A stretch of DNA of 5,046 nt, taken from positions 1 through 5,046 of the forward strand of contig JBFZAG010000072.1 in NCBI GenBank assembly GCA_041309145.1, read 5' to 3'. Every line of letters starts with the position of its first letter. Position 1 is the stretch's first letter. Positions 1-5,046 of this stretch are shown piece after piece. The notes beneath the pieces are model-generated. The model ran no database searches and had not been told where the DNA came from. It saw nothing but the letters and a program-made list of their open reading frames with translations. The stretch is from JAPLLS01 sp041309145. GTDB taxonomy: Bacteria > Omnitrophota > Gorgyraeia > Gygaellales > Profunditerraquicolaceae. The translations under genes were made by a program, and so were the position numbers.

Positions 1-1
1 G

Positions 2-235
2 TAAAGCCAGCAATACACCTCCGGCTACCCCTAAAAAAATATAGACGATCGTGACAGTATTCGGACTGATCCCGGTCATAAGCAGAAATCTGACCAGCAC
101 TGCGCTAAGATTCATATAGAACCTGGCCTTCAGAAAAGTATAGGGGCTTTTCCTCCAATCGTTCAAGTCGGAGAACCTTTCATTACGCAAATGATAATCA
201 TACTGCTGCTGCCTCAATTCTTTTATGGTGTACAT
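2..235 (-). CDS. CDP-alcohol phosphotransferase, N-terminal part
   Basis: The first 78 residues are visible; the rest lies beyond position 1. The protein opens MYTIKELRQQQYDYHLRNER, followed by a basic, amphipathic stretch (about 28-50). ISPNTVT at 56-62 then runs into a hydrophobic membrane segment (about 62-78). A PNxVT or PNxIT motif just before the first membrane helix is typical of CDP-alcohol phosphotransferases, the integral membrane family that includes phosphatidylglycerophosphate, phosphatidylinositol and archaetidylserine synthases. The catalytic motif DxxDGxxARx8Gx3Dx3D would come shortly after the visible part and cannot be checked. Members move a phospho-alcohol group from a CDP donor to an alcohol, releasing CMP or using a CDP-lipid. 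Next to a cytidylyltransferase and a hydroxyethylphosphonate pathway, the inferred job is to attach the CMP-activated phosphonate to a lipid or lipid-linked acceptor. An ordinary phospholipid synthase is the main alternative. Confidence 0.78.
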   Translation of the reverse strand, partial: MYTIKELRQQQYDYHLRNERFSDLNDWRKSPYTFLKARFYMNLSAVLVRFLLMTGISPNTVTIVYIFLGVAGGVLLAL

Positions 236-244
236 TCTCGATTG

Positions 245-251
245 CCTCTTT
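245..251 (-). promoter_or_regulatory. Shine-Dalgarno of the CDP-alcohol phosphotransferase gene
   Basis: On the minus strand this reads AAAGAGG, directly after the TAG stop of the decarboxylase-reductase gene. It is 9 bases before the ATG at 235-233. It supports that ATG as the start of the last, partial gene. Confidence 0.7.
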
Positions 252-2516
252 CTAGTAAATGCTGCGCAGGATCATTTTCAGAGTCTGAGCGGTAAACGAC
301 CGGGGGTTATTTTTAGCCCTGGACTGATCAACGCCTTGATCGACCAGCTTATCTATATCTTTGATGGAACTGACTCCAACCTGGCTTAACCTGGACTGGA
401 GACCGATTTCAGCCATCAGATATTTTATTCTGTCTCTTGCGCCTTCAAGACTCCTGGCGCCTAACATTTCGAAGATCTCTTTCATGGTCTTGCGGACATA
501 CCCGGCCCCCCTTTTATCCAGTATATCCCGGGACGAAACTTTATAATTATACTCCAATACAGCCGGCAAAGTCAAAGCCACTGCATGTCCGTGCGGAATA
601 TTGAAATACGCGGTCAACGGATATGACAAAGCGTGGCAAGCGGAAGTCTTGGTAATATTTATTGCCCGGCCGGCCAGATGCGCGGCTTCCAGCATTGCTG
701 AACGCGGCCCAAGGGCTGGGCGTTTGACTGCGGGAATCAGATTATCCCTGGCTAATTCGATCGCCCGGCGGGCATAATCTTTCGAACGCTGGTTAGAATT
801 TACGCTCCAATAGGATTCGATCGCCTGAGACAAAGCGTCCATCCCGGAAGCCGCGGCGACTTTTCCCGGCAAAGATAAAGTCAGCAGGGGATCCAAAACA
901 GCGTAATCGGGACGAATACATTCATGGCTGACCGAAAACTTCTTTTTACCTGAGTAAAGCACGGAAAAATGGGTGGCTTCGCTTCCGCTTCCGTTAGTCG
1001 TAGGAACGGCGATCAGCGGCTTTGCTTTTCCGTCAACCCCCGATCCGTTCTTAATATATTCGGCCGGATCAAACCTGTTTTGAGCGAAGAAATTGATCAT
1101 TTTCGCCATATCGATCACGCTGCCGCCTCCGACAGCTATAACGCTGTCATATTTAAATTTTCTGGCCGCCCTGGTCCCGCGCAAAAGGTCTTCTATTCTG
1201 GGGTTTTTCTCAAAATCGCTGAAAACGAATACGGAATAATTTTTTAAGAGCCTGGACAGCTTTTTTTCGGCCCCGCTTTTTTTGTATGAACCTTCGCCGA
1301 TCACAAGTAAAATCCTTTGAGAAGAAATATTTTTTAATATATCCTTAAGGCGCAGGATCGAGCCAGGCCCTGCGTAAGTCTCAGGACCTTGATCTGCTAA
1401 AAACTCCATAAACTTGGCTTTATTTTCAGCGGGTTTTTCCTTAGGACGGCCCAGATCCGCCCTTGATCCGCAGCTTAACCTGATCTCAAGCAAAGCCGGA
1501 CCTCGCACATCCCTTAAGATCTTCAACTGCCGGCGGAATTGAGCCTCATTTCCGGCTTCAAGACAAAAAAGATAACCGCAGGCTCTGGCGATATCCTTAA
1601 ACGAGACCGAAAACCCGGCCGTAGCTAGTCCGCCTACGGATTCGTGAGCTCCGTTATTGAGGATTATATGCTTGAAATTCCTGGCTTTCTGGGAGCCGAT
1701 TATCGCCAAAGACCCCATGTGCATGATAATGGCTCCGTCCCCATCAAGGCAAAAGACCTGTTTTGACGGCTGAGCTAAAGCCACGCCCAAAGCTATTTGA
1801 GAAGAATGTCCCATGGAGCCTACGGTCAAGAAATCCTGATCATGCCCCTGTCCTAAGCGCTGACGTATTTGGTAAAGTTCCCTGGAGGCTTTGCCCGTAG
1901 TCGAAACCACTACATCCCGGGATTTGAGTTCCCGGGCGAATAATTCGATCGCCTTTTCCCGGGTCAGTCCAGACTCCAACCTTGCTTTAATCTGAGTTTT
2001 ATACGCAATAAAAGTGTCTTTTCTTACCACTAAAGCCACCGGAGCTTTGCGCCCCTTTAATGTCTTAAAGAGCCAGTCCAAGCACTTTTCCGCAGCAAGC
2101 TCCTGATCAGGAAGTATCCTGTAAGGAATGTCCAGCAGGTCGAGGAACCCCAAAGTGATCTTGCCCTGTTTGGCATGCTGAGGTTCATCATGTTTTTTGG
2201 GTTCGCCCCTCCAGCCGATGACGAGAATCAACGGTATATTATAAACCTCGGGATCGGCTAAAGACACCAGCGGGTTCATGGCGTTACCTTCACCGGAATT
2301 CTGCATGTAAACTAACCCGGGCCTTGAGCTGGCCAGATAATGGCCGCAGGCTAGAGCCACAGCCGCGCCTTCATTCGAGGCTACGATATGCGTATTAGTC
2401 CCGACATTATCCTGCAGATAGGCGCAAAAGTCCTGAAGCAGGGAATCAGGCACACCCGCGAAAAAGTCGACTCCCTTTGCGGCAAAGTATCTGTAAAAGT
2501 ATTCGCAGCTAAGCAT
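252..2516 (-). CDS. Phosphonopyruvate decarboxylase fused to iron-type alcohol dehydrogenase (phosphonoacetaldehyde reductase)
   Basis: This 754-residue protein joins two enzymes normally encoded separately. Residues 1 to about 376 are a complete thiamine-diphosphate decarboxylase: GVPDSLL at 21-27, the catalytic-type glutamate Glu49 in SNEG, and the cofactor motif from GDG (259-261) to NN (287-288). Its short length and the adjacent mutase gene point to phosphonopyruvate decarboxylase; sulfopyruvate decarboxylase is a relative of similar size. Residues about 384-754 are a full group III (iron-type) alcohol dehydrogenase: GGGSVID at 463-469, PTTNGSGSEAT at 505-515, Asp560, His628, and PHG with His642. 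Where the family usually has its first metal-binding histidine (DAxxHAxE), this protein has Gln564 (DALSQAIE). The predicted path is phosphonopyruvate to phosphonoacetaldehyde and CO2, then NAD(P)H reduction to 2-hydroxyethylphosphonate. The ATG lies inside the end of the mutase gene behind a weak ACGGAA site, so translation is probably coupled. The families are firm; the aldehyde substrate is inferred from context. Confidence 0.93.
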   Translation of the reverse strand: MLSCEYFYRYFAAKGVDFFAGVPDSLLQDFCAYLQDNVGTNTHIVASNEGAAVALACGHYLASSRPGLVYMQNSGEGNAMNPLVSLADPEVYNIPLILVIGWRGEPKKHDEPQHAKQGKITLGFLDLLDIPYRILPDQELAAEKCLDWLFKTLKGRKAPVALVVRKDTFIAYKTQIKARLESGLTREKAIELFARELKSRDVVVSTTGKASRELYQIRQRLGQGHDQDFLTVGSMGHSSQIALGVALAQPSKQVFCLDGDGAIIMHMGSLAIIGSQKARNFKHIILNNGAHESVGGLATAGFSVSFKDIARACGYLFCLEAGNEAQFRRQLKILRDVRGPALLEIRLSCGSRADLGRPKEKPAENKAKFMEFLADQGPETYAGPGSILRLKDILKNISSQRILLVIGEGSYKKSGAEKKLSRLLKNYSVFVFSDFEKNPRIEDLLRGTRAARKFKYDSVIAVGGGSVIDMAKMINFFAQNRFDPAEYIKNGSGVDGKAKPLIAVPTTNGSGSEATHFSVLYSGKKKFSVSHECIRPDYAVLDPLLTLSLPGKVAAASGMDALSQAIESYWSVNSNQRSKDYARRAIELARDNLIPAVKRPALGPRSAMLEAAHLAGRAINITKTSACHALSYPLTAYFNIPHGHAVALTLPAVLEYNYKVSSRDILDKRGAGYVRKTMKEIFEMLGARSLEGARDRIKYLMAEIGLQSRLSQVGVSSIKDIDKLVDQGVDQSRAKNNPRSFTAQTLKMILRSIY

Positions 2517-3816
2517 TTTTTATTCCGTAGGGTATTTTTGTCATCATCTCATGCACCGGGATGCAGATATTTTCCACGGCCTGAGCGCTGCCGTTTTTTA
2601 ATATCAGTCTGGCGGCCTCATCCATCGCTTTGAAAGCGGATCTTAAAAGCTGATTAGCGTAAATGACTATCTTTATGCCGGCTTTTTTCAATTGCTCTTC
2701 GGTGACCTGAGAATATGTCGTCGGCACAGCGACAAGCGGAACGGTCTTATCAAGCTTTGAATATCGTTTACAGAACTCAAAGATCTCGTCCGGAGAATTT
2801 ATTTTACTGTGTATCATTATGCAATCAGCGCCGGCCTGGATGTAAGCTTTAGCCCGTTTTATGGCGTCAGCCTGTCCGGCTCCGGCGATCAGGCTTTCGA
2901 TCCGGGCGATGATCATAAAATCCTCGGTCACTTGGGCTTTCTTTCCGCGGGAGATTTTATCGCTGAAATTATCTATACTGTCCTGAAGCTGGTGATTTTC
3001 AGCCAAAAGCGAATTGCGCTTCAATCCCACCTTATCCTCTATCACCACAGCTGAGACCCCCAGCCTTTCCAGGGTCCTGACCATAAAAATAAAATGCTCG
3101 GTTAGTCCGCCGGAATCTCCGTCGTATATTATAGGCTTGGTGGTAGTCTCCAGAATATCGTTTAAAGTGGCCTGCCTGGAGGTCAGATCCACATATTCTA
3201 TGTCCGGTTTTCCTTTAGCGGTGGAGTCAGTAAGGCTGCTCAGCCATAAAGCGTCGAATTCGACTTTGACCCCGTTTTTTACTGCAGAGGTGTTTTCTCC
3301 GATCAGAGCGCTTAAACCATTATAAGCTTCGATGGTCCGGACGATATCTTTGGCGTCGATCAACCTTTTCAGGCGTTTCATCCGCACATCGGGAGTGGTT
3401 CCGATCTCGCAGATAGCCGAAACCAGATGAGTAGAGGATATCCCCGGAGTATAGGCCGGCTCGACCAGTTTGCCTCCCCATTCCTTTAAAACCTCGATCA
3501 CTCTTAACCTGACTTTGGCCTGGACCCCGGACTTCCAATCGTCTCCATGGACCACGTAATCCGGCTTTAATCTCCTTAAATTCGGCTCGTAATCCAGCTC
3601 CTCCTGAACAATAACCTTAGATACCCCGACGATATTTTCAATTATGACCTTGCGCTGCTGGTAGGTCAGAAATGGCAGCCGCTTGTAACCGGCGATCGCC
3701 CTATCGGTCAAAAGCCCGATGGTCACTTCTCCCAGCTTGGCCGCTTTATGTATGATATTAAGATGCCCGGGATGGATGACATCCGCGCTCATTCCGACAT
3801 AGACTTTTTTCTTCAT
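2509..3816 (-). CDS. Bifunctional cytidylyltransferase / phosphoenolpyruvate mutase (Fom1-like)
   Basis: This 435-residue two-domain cytosolic protein is read from the ATG with the strong Shine-Dalgarno. The N-terminal domain (about 1-135) is a TagD-like nucleotidyltransferase: HPGH at 15-18, GDDW at 91-94 and PGISST at 124-129, matching the CTP-binding signatures of glycerol-3-phosphate cytidylyltransferase. The C-terminal domain (about 145-420) is PEP mutase of the isocitrate lyase superfamily: WLSSLTDS at 191-198, DGD at 232-234, the diagnostic loop EDKVGLKRNS at 260-269, Arg305, and His336-Ser337. The mutase converts PEP to phosphonopyruvate, forming the carbon-phosphorus bond. By analogy with Fom1, which carries these two activities, the first domain likely activates hydroxyethylphosphonate with CTP; a different phosphonate substrate is possible. 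The TagD motif RTEGISTT appears here as YTPGISST, so the arginine is replaced. The stop overlaps the next gene by 8 bases. Mutase identity is near certain; the cytidylyltransferase substrate is inferred. Confidence 0.95.
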   Translation of the reverse strand: MKKKVYVGMSADVIHPGHLNIIHKAAKLGEVTIGLLTDRAIAGYKRLPFLTYQQRKVIIENIVGVSKVIVQEELDYEPNLRRLKPDYVVHGDDWKSGVQAKVRLRVIEVLKEWGGKLVEPAYTPGISSTHLVSAICEIGTTPDVRMKRLKRLIDAKDIVRTIEAYNGLSALIGENTSAVKNGVKVEFDALWLSSLTDSTAKGKPDIEYVDLTSRQATLNDILETTTKPIIYDGDSGGLTEHFIFMVRTLERLGVSAVVIEDKVGLKRNSLLAENHQLQDSIDNFSDKISRGKKAQVTEDFMIIARIESLIAGAGQADAIKRAKAYIQAGADCIMIHSKINSPDEIFEFCKRYSKLDKTVPLVAVPTTYSQVTEEQLKKAGIKIVIYANQLLRSAFKAMDEAARLILKNGSAQAVENICIPVHEMMTKIPYGIKNA

Positions 3817-3820
3817 CGAT

Positions 3821-3830
3821 ATCACCTCTT
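3821..3830 (-). promoter_or_regulatory. Strong Shine-Dalgarno deciding the mutase start
   Basis: On the minus strand this reads AAGAGGTGAT, a nearly complete match to the anti-Shine-Dalgarno complement. It has 8 bases between GAGG and the ATG at 3816-3814. It overlaps the TAA stop of the upstream transferase gene, which suggests coupled translation. A longer reading from GTG at 3825-3823 would put the start codon inside this site, so the ATG is preferred. Confidence 0.8.
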
Positions 3831-5046
3831 ATTTTACCGATACCCTGATAAAATCCGCGATATTCGTTGCCGGGTTTCCCGCGGCAGTTGGAAATATGTA
3901 ATTGTTCAATAACTCGCTTGAGAATTTTGTCTTTAACCGTCCTTTTTTGAACCACTCCAGGCGTTCTTCCAGACCCGTTTTATCGCGCACCAGGTAAAAC
4001 GCTTTTTCCAGATCCGGAAATGTCTCTTCTGTCAAATAGGATATGTCTTTAAGATAGATTATAACCGGAATATCCAGGACCAAAGCGGCCGGCACAAGAG
4101 CGGAACCGATATAATCCAGGATCAATAGCCCGTAATTTTCCAGGATATTCTCCGCCTGCCCCCCCTTTAAGACGGTTAACCCGCTAAGGCCTTTGATCCT
4201 TATCAAATGCCTGAAATAATCCTGATTGAACCCCTGGCCGTTAGGATGAACTTTAATATCGGTTTCTTGCCGTTGCTTATGCAGTGCGCTTATTATATCC
4301 TTATTGACCTCAAAAAGCTCTTTATCGGCGACGTTGGTCATCAGGTCGCGGTAATTATAAAAATTAAAAGGCCCGGTGCAGTAAAGGACCTTTTTGCTTT
4401 TACGGCGTCCGCGGCTGATCCTGCGATAAAGATCGTAAAGCTTGATCGAACCTAAAGCTTTGCTTGTGTCTGAGACCTGGTCAGCGTAAATTCGTCTTTC
4501 GGCCTGCGATTGAAAAATGTTGATCTTCTCTAGTTTCCTGTCGTGCTCGGTGTATTTTAGAAACGGGTGGCGGTAAAAAGCCAGGAATCCTCCGTGTTGA
4601 AAATAGAAAACCGGGATGCCTCTCTTATTCGCCATGTAAGCGAAGATAAACTCATAGAGCTTGTTGGCGCATATGGCGTAAAATAGGGCTTTGGGCCTGT
4701 AGCGTTCAAACTGCTCGGTCAGGATCCTGAGAAATCCCGGAATCTTAACCAGGATCATATTGTGATAAGAAACAAAAAGTCGCTCGACAGGGTCGGCAAA
4801 GCCGGCAAACCATTTATTCACGAAATCGCGGACCGATCCTGCGGGAAACGGCTCTAAACCAGGATCTTTTTCTCCCTTGGCCGCCCGGCCCAGCAGTTTT
4901 TTCGCAGGGTATATATATTTGAATTCTGGAAGGAACCTTTTCAAAAGACGCACTTCGTATGCGCCCTGGATGACAAAAACCGAACCCTTTCTTCTCTTAC
5001 GGATAGCGGCTAAGAAACCGGCGAATAAAAGGGCAGTTTCCTGCTT
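3829..5046 (-). CDS. GT-B-like surface-polysaccharide transferase, 5' end outside the window
   Basis: This reading frame stays open from its TAA stop to the window edge, giving 405 residues with no ATG near the edge. An internal GTG at 4953-4951 could serve as a start, but no convincing Shine-Dalgarno precedes it. The 31 codons upstream read as plausible protein (for example GSVFVIQGAYE just before it), so the true start probably lies beyond 5046. Residues are numbered from the window edge. A strand-like RGIPVFYFQHGG segment (about 142-153) is followed by KVHPNGQ (265-271) and LILDYIGSALVPAALVLDIPVII (about 308-330). This pattern resembles GT-B-fold transferases of O-antigen and capsule clusters, such as LIC12162-type and CDP-glycerol glycerophosphotransferase-like proteins. 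No membrane segment is evident, so it is probably cytosolic or peripheral. It lies 12 bases upstream of the mutase gene and may build the glycan or act on the phosphonate-bearing acceptor. The family call is from motif memory; substrate and donor are unknown. Confidence 0.68.
   Translation of the reverse strand, partial: KQETALLFAGFLAAIRKRRKGSVFVIQGAYEVRLLKRFLPEFKYIYPAKKLLGRAAKGEKDPGLEPFPAGSVRDFVNKWFAGFADPVERLFVSYHNMILVKIPGFLRILTEQFERYRPKALFYAICANKLYEFIFAYMANKRGIPVFYFQHGGFLAFYRHPFLKYTEHDRKLEKINIFQSQAERRIYADQVSDTSKALGSIKLYDLYRRISRGRRKSKKVLYCTGPFNFYNYRDLMTNVADKELFEVNKDIISALHKQRQETDIKVHPNGQGFNQDYFRHLIRIKGLSGLTVLKGGQAENILENYGLLILDYIGSALVPAALVLDIPVIIYLKDISYLTEETFPDLEKAFYLVRDKTGLEERLEWFKKGRLKTKFSSELLNNYIFPTAAGNPATNIADFIRVSVK

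Noticed and set aside
361..1247. Plus-strand open frames at 361-546 and 969-1247
   Set aside because: Both lie opposite the conserved dehydrogenase domain, lack family motifs, and are explained as antisense shadows of a real gene.
1380..2516. Acetolactate synthase or pyruvate decarboxylase as the identity of the N-terminal domain
   Set aside because: Those enzymes are about 550 residues with a central domain; here the two thiamine domains are directly adjacent within about 376 residues, as in phosphonopyruvate decarboxylase.
2388..3325. Plus-strand open frames at 2388-2633, 2809-3054 and 3014-3325
   Set aside because: They are antisense to the decarboxylase start and the mutase domain, overlap each other and show no recognisable domain.
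2509..3430. Methylisocitrate lyase or phosphonopyruvate hydrolase as the identity of the C-terminal domain
   Set aside because: The EDKVGLKRNS loop is the PEP mutase signature, and the neighbouring phosphonopyruvate decarboxylase fits mutase.
2..3816. A phosphonate antibiotic cluster (fosfomycin-like)
   Set aside because: No methyltransferase, epoxidase, kinase-type resistance gene or exporter is visible, and the flanking genes are of cell-envelope type. This is only partly excluded because the window is short.
2509..3825. Longer mutase reading starting at GTG 3825-3823
   Set aside because: That GTG sits inside the AAGAGGTGAT ribosome binding site, and the ATG at 3816 is spaced correctly from it, so the shorter 435-residue protein is preferred.
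3320..3955. Minus-strand short frames at 3320-3538 and 3758-3955
   Set aside because: They are alternative frames inside the cytidylyltransferase-mutase and transferase genes, with low-complexity charged sequence and no supported start.
4207..4455. Plus-strand open frame of 82 codons
   Set aside because: It is antisense to the transferase gene, has no ribosome binding site of note and no family resemblance.

Overview
The window holds four genes, all read on the minus strand and packed as one operon-like block. The gaps are 12 and 16 bases and one gene pair overlaps by 8 bases. Both end genes run off the window. No RNA genes, mobile elements, CRISPR arrays, terminators or recognisable promoters are visible, so any promoter lies beyond position 5046 and the transcript continues past position 1. 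The source looks like a bacterium of moderate GC content (roughly mid-40s percent by eye) with Shine-Dalgarno translation starts. It is not a high-GC actinomycete; an uncultured Gram-negative lineage is plausible, but taxonomy cannot be fixed from this sequence.

In transcription order: (1) 5046-3829, the C-terminal part of a GT-B-like transferase of the surface-polysaccharide type. (2) 3816-2509, a cytidylyltransferase (HxGH, TagD-like) fused to phosphoenolpyruvate (PEP) mutase, the same two activities found in Fom1 of fosfomycin biosynthesis. (3) 2516-252, a phosphonopyruvate decarboxylase fused to an iron-type alcohol dehydrogenase, predicted to be a phosphonoacetaldehyde reductase. (4) 235-2, the N-terminus of a CDP-alcohol phosphotransferase, an integral membrane enzyme.

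Together the two fusion proteins encode a short route: PEP to phosphonopyruvate (mutase), to phosphonoacetaldehyde (decarboxylase), to 2-hydroxyethylphosphonate (HEP; reductase), to CMP-activated HEP (cytidylyltransferase). The next gene belongs to a family that takes a CDP-activated group and joins it to an alcohol on a membrane lipid or polyprenol-linked acceptor. The most economical reading is a pathway that puts hydroxyethylphosphonate onto a lipid or surface glycan, instead of making a diffusible phosphonate antibiotic. The enzyme families are well supported by motifs. The final product is inference, and the catalytic motif of the fourth gene lies outside the window.
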